A DNA stretch of 64,000 nucleotides from an uncultured Mucispirillum sp. (GTDB lineage: Bacteria; Chrysiogenota; Deferribacteres; Deferribacterales; Mucispirillaceae), in the NCBI GenBank assembly GCA_944325215.1, contig CALUZC010000009.1, positions 22,559 through 86,558 of the forward strand, written 5' to 3'. A program made the position numbers and the translations under genes. Positions 45,867 to 55,670 of the stretch are shown here, in pieces. The notes under the pieces were generated by a model. It was not told the DNA's origin and ran no database searches. It saw only the letters and a program-made list of their open reading frames with translations. Each line of letters begins with the position of its first letter. Position 1 is the stretch's first letter.

Positions 45867-48800
45867 CTAAGCCTCTACTAATGCATAATCATGGTTAAAG
45901 TTTTTATTATAATAGTTATTTTCATCTATCATACCAAATGATATATCCACTACACCAGGAACCTGTTTTAACTGCTCAATAAATTCAGTATCTGGGCATA
46001 CATAGTGTTCTTCAAGAACGTTTACTTTTACACGGTTATTATCTATAATAAAAGTAATCTCCACTGGAAGCTCACCTTTAAACCTGGCAAGCAGTGTTTT
46101 TATTTGGAATACCTTATCTGGTGCTGATTTTGATGTATCAATAGTAATATTTATGGAGCTTACATTCTCTTCTAAAGCCTTACCTAATGACAATATTTTC
46201 CTTGCCTGCAGGCTGCCCCCCTTCTCATCATCTGGATTTGGGCTAAATACTCCACGAACTGCGATTATATTATCTTCCTTTAAATGCATTACACTATCCA
46301 TATACACTTTTGGAAATACTACAACTTCTATACTGTTTGCTGCATCTTCTAACTCTAAAAACCCCATTTTTTCTTTTTTTGTTTTTGTTATATGGTGTTT
46401 TACTGATTTTATCATACCACAAACAATTACTTCATTTTCTGCTCGCATTGATTTTACTATATCTATATCTTCAGCAAAGGATTCTATAAACTCCCTGTAT
46501 TCTCGCAGTGGGTGGTCTGTATAGTAAAACCCTAGTATTTCTTTTTCTCTTGCTAATAACTCTTTTGTTGGCAGTTCTTCAACATCTGGGTAATATTCAT
46601 CACCTTCTGTAGATATAAAATCTAAAATAGAGCCAAAACCTTTTTCTTTGTCCTTTGCTCTGCCTGCTGCCTGCTCTAATGCCTGCATATAAACTCGTGC
46701 ATTTTGATGGCGTGATTTACCAAAACAATCTAATGCTCCAGAATAAATAAATGCTTCTATTGTCTTTTTATTAGCTGCAGATTTAAAATCCATTCTGTTG
46801 CATAAATCATATATATTTTTATATTCCCCGTTTTTTTCTCGCTCTACTATAAATGAAGTAATAGCAGCCTCCCCCACACTTTTAATAGCTCCAAGCCCAA
46901 AGCGAATGCCGTCATCTTCCACTCGAAAATCAAAATAGCTTTTATTAATATTTGGTGACAGGATTTTTATGCCCATTTTTCTGCATTCTTCTATATATTT
47001 TACTACATCATCAATATTATCAATAGAAACAGATAATAATGCACTCATATACTCTTTTGGGTATTTTAATTTTAAATATGCAGTTTGGTATGCAATATAT
47101 GCATAAGCTGCAGAGTGGGATTTATTAAAGCCATAGCCTGCAAATTTATCTATTAAATCATATAAATCTGATGCTTTTTGCACATCTTTGCCAAGTTTTT
47201 GCACGCCCGGAATATTTCTGCTTTCATCACCATATAAAAATACTGCCCTGTTTTTCTCCATTTCTTCTTTTTTCTTTTTACCCATAGCTCTACGAAGATT
47301 ATCAGCAGCACCTAACGAATAGCCACCTAAAACTTGGGCTATCTGCATTACCTGCTCTTGATATACTATAACACCATATGTTTCTTTTAATATATCTTCT
47401 ATTTCTTCAAATGGATATATTACTTCTTCTTCACCGTGTTTTCTGCGTATAAAACTATCAAGCATACCACTATCAATTGGACCAGGACGATATAATGCGT
47501 TTGCAGCAATTATATCTTCAAAAACTGATGGACGAAGTTTTTTAAGCAGGTTTTTCATACCTGCACTTTCAAGCTGGAAAACACCTGCAGTATCTCCCCG
47601 CTGCAGCATTTCATATACTTCCACATCATCTAATGATAAATGGTTAACATCAAAATCTTTATCTACTTTTTCATGTATCCTTTTAACTGCTTCATCAATA
47701 ATAGTTAAGTTTTTAAGCCCTAAAAAGTCAAACTTAATAAGCCCCACAGATTCTGCTGCGTTTTTTTCAAACTGAACAATTACCTCCCCCTTAGGACCTT
47801 TTGCAAGTGGAGCATATTCCACTAACGGTTTATCAGCTATTACAACACCAGCAGCATGGATTCCCACCTGCCTAATAAGACCTTCTAAATTTTCACTGTG
47901 CTTACGGATTTCTTCCCCATGCTCTATGTTTTTAAACCTGTCATATAACTCTGGGTCTGCATCGTATGCTTTTTGAAATGTGGTAATAGATGGACCATCT
48001 GGAATAGATTTTGCAAGTTTATTAACTTCTACAAGTGGCGTATTATATACCCTGCATACATCTCGAACAGCGTTTTTTGGCTTTAATGTTCCAAATGTTA
48101 CAATTTGAGAAACCCTGTCTGAACCATATTTTGATGTAACATACTTTATAACTTCCTCTCTGCCACGCACACAAAAATCTATATCAAAGTCAGGCATACT
48201 TGTTCGCTCTGGGTTTAAAAACCTTTCAAAGAAAAGCTTAAAACGAATAGGGTCTATATCTGTAATAGTTAATGAATATGCAACTAGTGAACCAGCACCA
48301 GAGCCCCTGCCAGGACCAACTGGTATATTATTTTTTCTGGAATAATTTATAAAATCCCACACTATTAAAAAGTAAGCATCAAAGCCTTTCATTATAATAA
48401 TATCAAGCTCGTATTTTAACCTTTCATGGTATATATGGTGCTGTTCCTGTGGCACTTTTTTAAGGCGTTCTTCAAGCCCTTTTTCTGCTAACTCTATAAA
48501 GTATGATTTTAATGTATAACCTTCTGGCACTTCATATAAAGGCAGATGGTTTACACCAAAAGTAATATCTACATTACATCTTTTACCTATTTTTACAGTA
48601 TTTTCTACAGCTTCTAAACAATATGAAAAATCATGGTATATTTCATCAACACTTTTAACATAAAGCATACTGGAGTATTCCATTTTACCACTTCTAGAAT
48701 GCATAATAGCTGGGTCTATTGTATCAGATGTGCTTCTGCTTAAATCATCTAAATCATCTTCCATAGCAAGATAGCCGTTAACATCGCCTTCTAAACTTTT

Positions 48801-49610
48801 AGGTGCTTCTGTTTTTATTTCTTTATTTGCATCTATCGGCTTAAGCCTTGGTTTTCGTTTTTCTTCGCCAATCTGCCCAAGCTGTATTTGCATTAATATA
48901 TTGTGCGATGAATAATCTTCCTTATTTAAATAGTGGCTGTCGCATGTTGCAACAAGTGGTATGCCTGTTTCTTTTGATATTTGTATTAACTGGTTATTTA
49001 CTATTTTCTGTTCAGGTATACCGTTTTCCTGTATTTCTAAAAAATAGTTGCCTCTGCCGAGTATCTCATCATATTCTATGGCTGCTTTTTTTGCTGCATC
49101 ATAGCCTTCTTTTAAAAATTTACGGCTTATTTCACCACCAAGGCAGGCAGAAAGAGCAATTATTCCCTTTGAATACTGCTTTAAAATTTCTTTATCAATT
49201 CTAGGTTTTCTGTAAAACCCTTCTAAAAAACCAAGTGTTGAAAGTTTATATAAATTTTGCAAGCCTTCGTTATTTTCTGCTAAAAGCACTAAATGGTAAT
49301 TTGTATCATCTCCCACTTTATAATGGTCTTTCTTATTATGCCTGCTGTCTGGTGCAATATAAAACTCACTTCCAATAATAGGCTTTATATCGTATTTTTT
49401 CATGGTTTTATAAAAATCTATAATGCCATACATTACTCCATGGTCTGTAATGGCACACATATCCATACCTTTTTCCTTCAAACTTTCCGCTAACTTTTCT
49501 ATTTTTATAGCACCATCAAGGGCAGAAAATGCAGTATGTAAATGAAGATGCACAAAGTTTCGCTCTTTTTCTTCTGTATGCTTCATATCTGTATTATTAT
49601 CTTTATCCAT
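45867..49610 (-). CDS. dnaE: DNA polymerase III alpha subunit
   Basis: The ATG at 49610 follows GGAG by nine bases and comes right after the stop of the preceding small gene; the ATG at 49625 would overlap that gene. The 1247-residue polymerase starts with a PHP domain (FVHLHLHTAFSALDGAIKIE; CAITDHGVMYGI). The catalytic acidic residues are in TSMPDFDIDFCVRGREEV, followed by the fingers, HhH region and a C-terminal OB domain (VCGMIKSVKHHITKTKKEKM). It is DnaE, not PolC: no inserted 3'-5' exonuclease. An insert with acidic residues at about 265-300 makes it longer than average. Confidence 0.96.
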   Translation of the reverse strand: MDKDNNTDMKHTEEKERNFVHLHLHTAFSALDGAIKIEKLAESLKEKGMDMCAITDHGVMYGIIDFYKTMKKYDIKPIIGSEFYIAPDSRHNKKDHYKVGDDTNYHLVLLAENNEGLQNLYKLSTLGFLEGFYRKPRIDKEILKQYSKGIIALSACLGGEISRKFLKEGYDAAKKAAIEYDEILGRGNYFLEIQENGIPEQKIVNNQLIQISKETGIPLVATCDSHYLNKEDYSSHNILMQIQLGQIGEEKRKPRLKPIDANKEIKTEAPKSLEGDVNGYLAMEDDLDDLSRSTSDTIDPAIMHSRSGKMEYSSMLYVKSVDEIYHDFSYCLEAVENTVKIGKRCNVDITFGVNHLPLYEVPEGYTLKSYFIELAEKGLEERLKKVPQEQHHIYHERLKYELDIIIMKGFDAYFLIVWDFINYSRKNNIPVGPGRGSGAGSLVAYSLTITDIDPIRFKLFFERFLNPERTSMPDFDIDFCVRGREEVIKYVTSKYGSDRVSQIVTFGTLKPKNAVRDVCRVYNTPLVEVNKLAKSIPDGPSITTFQKAYDADPELYDRFKNIEHGEEIRKHSENLEGLIRQVGIHAAGVVIADKPLVEYAPLAKGPKGEVIVQFEKNAAESVGLIKFDFLGLKNLTIIDEAVKRIHEKVDKDFDVNHLSLDDVEVYEMLQRGDTAGVFQLESAGMKNLLKKLRPSVFEDIIAANALYRPGPIDSGMLDSFIRRKHGEEEVIYPFEEIEDILKETYGVIVYQEQVMQIAQVLGGYSLGAADNLRRAMGKKKKEEMEKNRAVFLYGDESRNIPGVQKLGKDVQKASDLYDLIDKFAGYGFNKSHSAAYAYIAYQTAYLKLKYPKEYMSALLSVSIDNIDDVVKYIEECRKMGIKILSPNINKSYFDFRVEDDGIRFGLGAIKSVGEAAITSFIVEREKNGEYKNIYDLCNRMDFKSAANKKTIEAFIYSGALDCFGKSRHQNARVYMQALEQAAGRAKDKEKGFGSILDFISTEGDEYYPDVEELPTKELLAREKEILGFYYTDHPLREYREFIESFAEDIDIVKSMRAENEVIVCGMIKSVKHHITKTKKEKMGFLELEDAANSIEVVVFPKVYMDSVMHLKEDNIIAVRGVFSPNPDDEKGGSLQARKILSLGKALEENVSSINITIDTSKSAPDKVFQIKTLLARFKGELPVEITFIIDNNRVKVNVLEEHYVCPDTEFIEQLKQVPGVVDISFGMIDENNYYNKNFNHDYALVEA

Positions 49611-49611
49611 T

Positions 49612-49854
49612 TTATTTATCTCCATTGATTAATTGAAGAAGCTCATGGGCTGTATATGGTTTTTTTATATAAAAAAAGTTATGCTCATCACTTTCCTGTT
49701 TATTTGATGAGTATACAACATCATCTTTTTTTATATCTTTTTCATATTCTTTATAGTCTTTATAAGCTTTTAATGTAATATTTCTATTCCTTGCAACGAT
49801 TACTGCTGCTAAACGTATATCTTCTTCCTGCTCTAATAATATAATATTACTCAT
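49612..49854 (-). CDS. Small response-regulator-like protein
   Basis: The 80-residue protein begins MSNIILLEQEEDIRLAAVI and ends HNFFYIKKPYTAHELLQLING, which resembles the first strand/helix and the last strand/helix (the Lys-Pro region) of a receiver domain. The middle is shortened and the phosphorylated Asp is not evident. The fold may be a minimal, non-phosphorylated receiver. GGTGGT precedes the ATG. It is one base upstream of the dnaE start, so it is translated with dnaE. Confidence 0.55.
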   Translation of the reverse strand: MSNIILLEQEEDIRLAAVIVARNRNITLKAYKDYKEYEKDIKKDDVVYSSNKQESDEHNFFYIKKPYTAHELLQLINGDK

Positions 49855-50000
49855 TTACCACCACTTACTTTTAAATATACCACCCTGCACTTTTTTTGTA
49901 AAATGAAATTATTTAAATCTACATTATTATTGTTTATTTATTTTCATTATATTTTAATATTATACTTGAAAATTATTATTAATATAAATATAATCAATCT

Positions 50001-51431
50001 ATGTTAAAAATATTTTCATTGATTTTATTAATCTTATATTTTGCTGTTCTACTTTTAGTTGTATTTCGTGAGAAAAAAAGCAGAAATACACTGGATTTTT
50101 TCTTTGCAGGAAGAACACTGCCTTTTTGGGCGTTATCTATTACCTTTATTGCTTCCTGGTGGGGAGCAGGCTCTGCCATAGAAACAGCTGATTCTGCCTA
50201 TAAAGAAGGTATGTCTGCTTTTTGGATATACGGTATGCCTGTGCTTGCTTCCACTTTTGTTATGATACTAGGCTCTGCATTTATACGCCGTATTGGTTTT
50301 TTAACACAAGGTCAAATTATGCAGACACGTTATTCACCTTTTACTGCTAAAATTCTTGCTATAATGATTTTATTTTTTATGACATTAAATGCTGCTGTGC
50401 AAATGGTGGGTATTGGCGAAATATTTAGTGCATACCTTGGTATAAATTATATATATTCAGTTATTTTAGGCACATGTATTGTAGTAATATATTCTATATT
50501 TGGTGGGTTTAAAGGGGTAGTTATTACTGATATTATACAGTTTGTGCTGCTTTTCATATCTGCTATTGTTGTATTATGTACTGCCCTTTATTTTGCTGGT
50601 GGAATAGATAATGTATATGAAGCTGCATCTTTAAAAGAAGGCTATGAAAACTTTTTTTCATTTTCTTATGGCTTTGAAAAAAATATGGTATTTGTTATTA
50701 CGTTTGGGCTTTCCTGGGTAATACAGGCAAATGTATGGCAGCGAATAAGTGCAGCTAAAACAAAAAATGATGCTACAAAAATGGCTGTAATGAGCTTTTT
50801 TATATATATTCCATTATATTTAATAGTTGTATTTACTGGTATGGTATCCATTGCTTTATTTCCTGATTTTCCAAAAGGTGGGGTAGTTACTGCCATTGTT
50901 AAAAACTATATGCACCCAGTTTTAGGAGCCGTTGTTTTCATTGGGCTTTCTGCTGCTGTTATGTCTACAATGGATTCTTTAATAAATACTGCTGCTATGA
51001 CTATAAGCTTAGATATTGCACCAAAAGAATACAGTGAAGAAAAACTTATGTTTATATCAAGATTATCTACCTTTATAATATCTATTATAGCTATTTTTCT
51101 TGCTGTTGCCGTCCGTTCTATATTAAAACTTTCTTTTGTAGCTTCTGATATTATTACAAGTGGTGTATTTATTCCATTAGTAATGGGCTTTTTTTGGAAA
51201 CGTGGCAACTCTTACGGTGCTGTTGCTTCCATGATTTTTGGTGTTGTATTTGCAGTTTATAACCTGTTAATAGTGCAGGGGATTTCACTTCCTGTATTTT
51301 GGAAAGTCCAGTCTGCATCGCAGGCTATAACAGGTATATGTATATCTGCCATTATATATATTGGTGTAAGCTTAATAACTAAAAATGAAAATGATAAGAT
51401 TAATGCCTTAAAAGAAGGGTATAAAGACTAA
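50001..51431 (+). CDS. Sodium:solute symporter family transporter
   Basis: The 476-residue protein has about 13 membrane helices and the SSS features: REKKSRNTLDFFFAGRTLPF at the first loop, SWWGAGSAIETADSAYKEG, and LSAAVMSTMDSLINTAAMTIS, whose Ser/Thr residues form the Na+ site. The substrate (proline, pantothenate, acetate or sugar types all share this fold) cannot be told. The ribosome site is weak. It is convergent with, and overlaps by four bases, the CDF gene. Confidence 0.9.
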   Translation: MLKIFSLILLILYFAVLLLVVFREKKSRNTLDFFFAGRTLPFWALSITFIASWWGAGSAIETADSAYKEGMSAFWIYGMPVLASTFVMILGSAFIRRIGFLTQGQIMQTRYSPFTAKILAIMILFFMTLNAAVQMVGIGEIFSAYLGINYIYSVILGTCIVVIYSIFGGFKGVVITDIIQFVLLFISAIVVLCTALYFAGGIDNVYEAASLKEGYENFFSFSYGFEKNMVFVITFGLSWVIQANVWQRISAAKTKNDATKMAVMSFFIYIPLYLIVVFTGMVSIALFPDFPKGGVVTAIVKNYMHPVLGAVVFIGLSAAVMSTMDSLINTAAMTISLDIAPKEYSEEKLMFISRLSTFIISIIAIFLAVAVRSILKLSFVASDIITSGVFIPLVMGFFWKRGNSYGAVASMIFGVVFAVYNLLIVQGISLPVFWKVQSASQAITGICISAIIYIGVSLITKNENDKINALKEGYKD

Positions 51432-52381
51432 GTATTATTTCTGATTTTTTCTAAACCCTGCCTTATTCTTTTTGAATTACACTCTGAAGTATCATCATCT
51501 GTATGGTGGCAAGGCTCTGGGTGGATTGTTACATCTGCCCCCTTAAGTTCTTTTGATATGGCATGCTCTATTATATCTGTTATTTGATGCACTTCTTCAA
51601 GAGTTAGTTTTCTACATAGTGTTAAGTGCATGTCTATAAATATTTCATTGCCTGCACTTCTTGTTCTAAGCCTGTGAAAATCTAGATGGTATTCTCCAAA
51701 ACTTTCTAATACTTTTACAAGCTTGTTATATACTTCCTCTTCAATACTAGAATCAAGCAGCTGTTTTGATACCTGTAAACTTAGCTTTATAGCTGAAAAT
51801 ATAATATATATGGCAACAATTGCTGCCACTATGGAATCTATTACCGTAAGCCCTGTAAATTTGATTATAAATAAAGCTAACAATATACCTATATTTGTAT
51901 ATAAATCTATAGAATAATGCATAGCATCTGCTTCTAACACTAAAGAGTTTTCTTTTTTTGCCATATAGCGTAAATAAATTGTTAAAAATACAGTGGCTCC
52001 AATAGAAATACCCATGACAACAAAACCTGCATTTGATATTTCTGAATGCTTGTTGTGAATAAATTTATCCCATGCTGAAATCAAGATAAATAAACCTGAT
52101 ACAAATATAATTATAGATTGAATAAATGTGGCCATTGCTTCATATTTACCATGGCCATATTGATGACCATCATCTGCTGGCTCTTCTGATTTTTTTAGTG
52201 CTATAAAGTTAAAAAATGATGCTGCAATATCTAAAATAGAATCTACTGCAGAAGATAAAATAGAAAGAGAGCCAGTAATAAACCCAACTACTGCTTTAGA
52301 TACTGCTAAACAAAATGCTACAAAAATTGCCACCTTAGTGGCTTTTGTTTTTTCCCTTTTATGCTCACTAACTGTTTCCAT
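51428..52381 (-). CDS. Cation diffusion facilitator (CDF) metal efflux transporter
   Basis: The ATG at 52381 follows AAAGGTG; a frame back to 52456 lacks a ribosome site. The 317-residue protein has six helices with metal-site residues in SAVDSILDIAASF (TM2) and EADAMHYSIDLYTN (TM5). The loop HQYGHGKYEAMAT and a cytoplasmic ferredoxin-like end with HxD-type residues (DVTIHPEPCHHTDDD) follow. It likely exports Zn, Fe or Mn in exchange for protons. It overlaps the DUF2232 gene by 14 bases. Confidence 0.93.
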   Translation of the reverse strand: METVSEHKREKTKATKVAIFVAFCLAVSKAVVGFITGSLSILSSAVDSILDIAASFFNFIALKKSEEPADDGHQYGHGKYEAMATFIQSIIIFVSGLFILISAWDKFIHNKHSEISNAGFVVMGISIGATVFLTIYLRYMAKKENSLVLEADAMHYSIDLYTNIGILLALFIIKFTGLTVIDSIVAAIVAIYIIFSAIKLSLQVSKQLLDSSIEEEVYNKLVKVLESFGEYHLDFHRLRTRSAGNEIFIDMHLTLCRKLTLEEVHQITDIIEHAISKELKGADVTIHPEPCHHTDDDTSECNSKRIRQGLEKIRNNT

Positions 52382-53405
52382 TATTATCACCTTTATTGTC
52401 ATTATTTTCTTCTTGATAAAGCCATTTAGGCCTATACCATATACTAAATAGACCAATCATAATAACAATAACAGCAAACATCACAAAATCTATAAATATA
52501 AACATAAAAAGTAACATTCTCAAGAAAAATGATACTTGAAATTTATCTAAAATTTTATTAGCTATCTGCATTCCTTGAAAAAAGTAAAGTATGCTAAATA
52601 TTATTAATATATTATATGATACAAATTTTACTACTTCATTTGGCACAAGTATTAAAAAACCACCTGCAATTAATACCCATACAAGTGTATCAGGTATCCT
52701 AAAATCCCTTATAACTAAAGTATTATCTTTTATTAGTGGCTTAAATCTATCTGACATATATATGATTAATATAAATATAGAAGCTATCCATGATGGAGAT
52801 AAATATACTATCTGCTTTGCTATCTGCATTTTATTTAATGTAGCATATGATAATATATCACCATAAACTTCCGGCAGCTGACTACCTGCTGTATTTAATA
52901 CTTGAGTAAGATAGTCTATTACACTTACTTGTATAATATCTGCCATTGTATTTATACTGTAATTTCTAAAATCACTTAATAGTAATAACATTAAGCCTGC
53001 AATAACTAAAGGAATAAATGCTCCTAAAAGCACAGGAATATACACAGGCTTATTATGCTGCCTATTTTTATATAGAAAATATACCGGTATTAAGATAATG
53101 ACAACATAAACAGGCATCCAGTAGCCCTTAAGATTTGCAGCATTAATACTAATACCACTATTAGATATAACACTGCTTAGTTTTGGCAGCACAAGAAAAA
53201 ATACGGTAAATAATATATAAAAAACTACAGAAATAATATCTGATTTCTTTGAACGAAATTTAGACTCAAAATAAACAAGTAAAGCAATGCCTGAAGCAAT
53301 AAATAAAATTACACCAAAAAATGAAAAAATGGACTTGGAAGTAATATATATAAGATAAAACGATAAAAAACTTAATATTGAGTATAACTGTGCTGAGCCT
53401 GTCAT
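52368..53405 (-). CDS. DUF2232 (YybS-like) membrane protein
   Basis: The 345-residue protein has eight or nine membrane helices and no soluble domain. The pattern with a long run ending QGMQIANKILDKF and a helix pair at the C-terminus fits DUF2232/YybS, a family of unknown function often found beside rpsF-ssb-rpsR as here. Its role may relate to ribosome or membrane assembly, but this is unproven. A hairpin separates it from rpsR. Confidence 0.7.
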   Translation of the reverse strand: MTGSAQLYSILSFLSFYLIYITSKSIFSFFGVILFIASGIALLVYFESKFRSKKSDIISVVFYILFTVFFLVLPKLSSVISNSGISINAANLKGYWMPVYVVIILIPVYFLYKNRQHNKPVYIPVLLGAFIPLVIAGLMLLLLSDFRNYSINTMADIIQVSVIDYLTQVLNTAGSQLPEVYGDILSYATLNKMQIAKQIVYLSPSWIASIFILIIYMSDRFKPLIKDNTLVIRDFRIPDTLVWVLIAGGFLILVPNEVVKFVSYNILIIFSILYFFQGMQIANKILDKFQVSFFLRMLLFMFIFIDFVMFAVIVIMIGLFSIWYRPKWLYQEENNDNKGDNNGNS

Positions 53406-53422
53406 ATTGAAATACCACTAAA

Positions 53423-53448
53423 CACCAGTAGCTTAAAAACTACTGGTG
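53423..53448 (-). terminator. Hairpin between rpsR and the DUF2232 gene
   Basis: CACCAGTAG (53423-53431) and CTACTGGTG (53440-53448) pair over nine bp around an eight-base loop. On the minus strand a short T stretch follows. It probably ends or attenuates the rpsF-ssb-rpsR transcript. Confidence 0.6.
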
Positions 53449-53462
53449 ATATATTAATATAA

Positions 53463-53693
53463 TTACTTATTCAGTGTAAAAGGAACTAATGCAATTATTC
53501 TTGCAGTTTTAACTGCTGCTGCTAACTGCCTTTGGTGTTTTGCACAAGTGCCAGTTAATCTGCGAGGCATGATTTTACCTCTTTCTGTAATAAACTGACG
53601 TAATAACTTTGCGTCTTTATAATCAATATCTATTTTGTCAACACAAAAGCGACAAACTTTTTTCTTTTGAAATCTTTTTTTAATAACAGCCAT
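53463..53693 (-). CDS. rpsR: 30S ribosomal protein S18
   Basis: The 76-residue basic protein has the S18 core [40 protein letters not shown] and [20 protein letters not shown]. It pairs with S6 on the platform of the small subunit. The N-terminal CxxC (CRFC) with a second downstream Cys is the form that may bind zinc. It follows ssb after 29 bases. Confidence 0.97.
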   Translation of the reverse strand: MAVIKKRFQKKKVCRFCVDKIDIDYKDAKLLRQFITERGKIMPRRLTGTCAKHQRQLAAAVKTARIIALVPFTLNK

Positions 53694-53722
53694 AACTGTC
53701 CTCCATTATATTTAAGCAAATT

Positions 53723-54136
53723 TTAAAAAGGGACGTCTTCATCACGTATCATACTATCGTCTGAAGGCATTTTTAAATCATCTTTATCTACCATGCTTTC
53801 ATCGAATTCTGCCCTGTCTTTACGTCCTCCAACCATTTGGAATGACTCAACAATGACTTCATGTTTAGAACGTTTTTGACCTTCCTGCTCCCACTGTCTG
53901 AAAGATAACCTACCTTCCACAAGTAATGGAGTGCCTTTTGTAACATACATACCCATAGTTTCTGCCTGCTTACCGTATACAACTATATCTATAAACATAA
54001 CTTCTTCTTTATCTTTATATTTACGGTTAACAGCCAAGCCTGTTGTAGCAACAACTGTTGCACTGCCTGGCAAATTCCTTACATCAGGTATTCTTGTAAC
54101 ATTACCCATTAATACAACTTTGTTATATGAAGCCAT
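53723..54136 (-). CDS. ssb: Single-stranded DNA-binding protein
   Basis: The 137-residue protein has an OB-fold (YNKVVLMGNVTRIPDVRNLP; VEGRLSFRQWEQEGQKRS) and ends in the acidic DEDVPF tail that recruits replication and repair enzymes. The linker is short compared with E. coli SSB. It is led by AAGGAGA, 24 bases after rpsF, in the widespread rpsF-ssb-rpsR order. Confidence 0.97.
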   Translation of the reverse strand: MASYNKVVLMGNVTRIPDVRNLPGSATVVATTGLAVNRKYKDKEEVMFIDIVVYGKQAETMGMYVTKGTPLLVEGRLSFRQWEQEGQKRSKHEVIVESFQMVGGRKDRAEFDESMVDKDDLKMPSDDSMIRDEDVPF

Positions 54137-54160
54137 GATTATTCTCCTTAAAAGAGATTG

Positions 54161-54598
54161 CTACTCTTGAGTTTGAGCTTCTTCCATAGAGATATTTTCT
54201 TCTTGAATATCTTCTACTTCTTCGCCGTTTTCATTTTTAGCTTTTCCAGCTTTATCAGCAGGGCGCTCTTTGCGAACTGGCTCTTTGCGTGGGTTAAGCT
54301 TAAACTTTTTCTCATCAAGCATAACTATAACATAACGTAGAACATCTTCATTAAACTGGTAGCGTTTTTCAAGCTCATTATTAATGTAGCTGCTTTCTGC
54401 TTTAAACTGAATTAATACATAAAAACCTTCAGTTTGTTTTTCAATAGGATAAGCAAGGTTTTGTTTACCCCATACATCAACTTTCACGATTTCACCACCG
54501 TGAGATGTGATGTTTTCCTTGTAAAATTCAATGTGTTTTTCTTGTTCTTCAGTCGTTAAAGTAGACTTAAGAATAAAAATTGTTTCATATGTCCTCAT
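54161..54598 (-). CDS. rpsF: 30S ribosomal protein S6
   Basis: The start at 54598 has GGGAGG six bases before it; the frame extended to 54670 is not plausible for S6. The 145-residue protein begins MRTYETIFILKSTLTTEEQE and has DVWGKQNLAYPIEKQTEGFY and LNEDVLRYVIVMLDEKK. The tail beyond residue 100 is a long charged extension (Lys/Glu rich) not needed for the fold. A candidate S6:S18 leader hairpin is upstream. Confidence 0.95.
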   Translation of the reverse strand: MRTYETIFILKSTLTTEEQEKHIEFYKENITSHGGEIVKVDVWGKQNLAYPIEKQTEGFYVLIQFKAESSYINNELEKRYQFNEDVLRYVIVMLDEKKFKLNPRKEPVRKERPADKAGKAKNENGEEVEDIQEENISMEEAQTQE

Positions 54599-54612
54599 TA
54601 GGACCTCCCTTA

Positions 54613-54646
54613 CGGTTTTTAGCCATAGACAATTATATTCTATAGC
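54613..54646 (-). promoter_or_regulatory. Possible S6:S18-binding leader hairpin of rpsF
   Basis: In the rpsF leader, GCTATAGA and TCTATGGC (minus strand, 54646-54639 and 54629-54622) pair over eight positions with a nine-base loop. A CCG follows at 54615-54613 near the ribosome site. The known rpsF leader motif also has a stem with a CCG element. Weak call from shape and place. Confidence 0.35.
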
Positions 54647-54772
54647 AAGAGTGAATGATATTTTTACCAATTTATTTATATATAGTCAAGTAAAATATGA
54701 CTATTATATTTATTTTTTTGTTTATTTAATATTTTACTTGTAAATTTTTCTATATCTATTATAAATATATAA

Positions 54773-55669
54773 ATGGAAGAAAAAGATTATATAAATGATA
54801 TTGATAATGAAAGAGCAGATGCAGCATGTGCAAGGCTTAGTGGAAAAAGCAGGTCTTACATATTATCATTATTTGAAAATAATCTTGTGCTGATAAATAA
54901 TAAGGTCGCAAAGAAATCTGCCAAACTAAAAGCAGGTGATATTATTCACCTTACTTTTCCTGATGAAAAACAGATTGATTTAACTCCAAAAAATATTCCA
55001 TTTGATATTGTTTATAATAATGATAATTTTGCTGTTATAAATAAACCTGCAGGCTTAACTGTTCACCCAGCTCCCGGAAATTTTGACAATACATTAGTAA
55101 ATGCACTTTTATATACCTTTAAAATAGAAGATGAAGATAACGATTTTCGCCCTGGCATCGTTCACAGGCTTGATAAAGATACATCAGGACTTATGATAAT
55201 CGCTAAAAATACAGATTATAGAATGAAACTTTCTAAGCTTTTTTCAGAGAGAGCCGTTACAAAAAAATACCTTGCCATATGCTGTGGTGTTCCAAATTTC
55301 ATAGAAAAAACAATTGAAGCCCCTATTGCAAGAGATAAGTATAACAGGCAAAAAATGGCTGTTAATAATGATGGTAAGTATGCTAAAAGTCATTTTAAAG
55401 TTATAGAAAAATATAAAAAAGCATTTCTAGCTGAAGTAACTATTTTTACTGGAAGAACTCATCAAATTAGAGTTCATGCTGCAAGCATGGGGCATGCTTT
55501 AGCAGGTGATATTCTTTATGGTGGTAAACCATTATATGATTTTAAAAGGCAGGCACTTCATTCATATTTTTTAGAGTTTATTCCACCTGATACAAACCAA
55601 ATACTTACTCTTTCTTTACAACTGCCAAAAGATATGGTAACCTTACAAGAACAACTTAAAGGGGAATAA
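54773..55669 (+). CDS. rluD: RluD/RluC-type 23S rRNA pseudouridine synthase
   Basis: The 298-residue enzyme has an S4 RNA-binding domain (about 13-75: ARLSGKSRSYILSLFENNLV), then the catalytic domain. That domain has INKPAGLTVHPAPG, the catalytic HRLDKDTSGLMIIAKN with its Asp, and GRTHQIRVHAASMGHALAGD. The gene symbol reflects the closest paralogue type; RluC or RluA-like specificity is possible. It is the first of three genes in one direction, overlapping nothing and followed at one base by a TPR gene. Confidence 0.88.
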   Translation: MEEKDYINDIDNERADAACARLSGKSRSYILSLFENNLVLINNKVAKKSAKLKAGDIIHLTFPDEKQIDLTPKNIPFDIVYNNDNFAVINKPAGLTVHPAPGNFDNTLVNALLYTFKIEDEDNDFRPGIVHRLDKDTSGLMIIAKNTDYRMKLSKLFSERAVTKKYLAICCGVPNFIEKTIEAPIARDKYNRQKMAVNNDGKYAKSHFKVIEKYKKAFLAEVTIFTGRTHQIRVHAASMGHALAGDILYGGKPLYDFKRQALHSYFLEFIPPDTNQILTLSLQLPKDMVTLQEQLKGE

Positions 55670-55670
55670 T

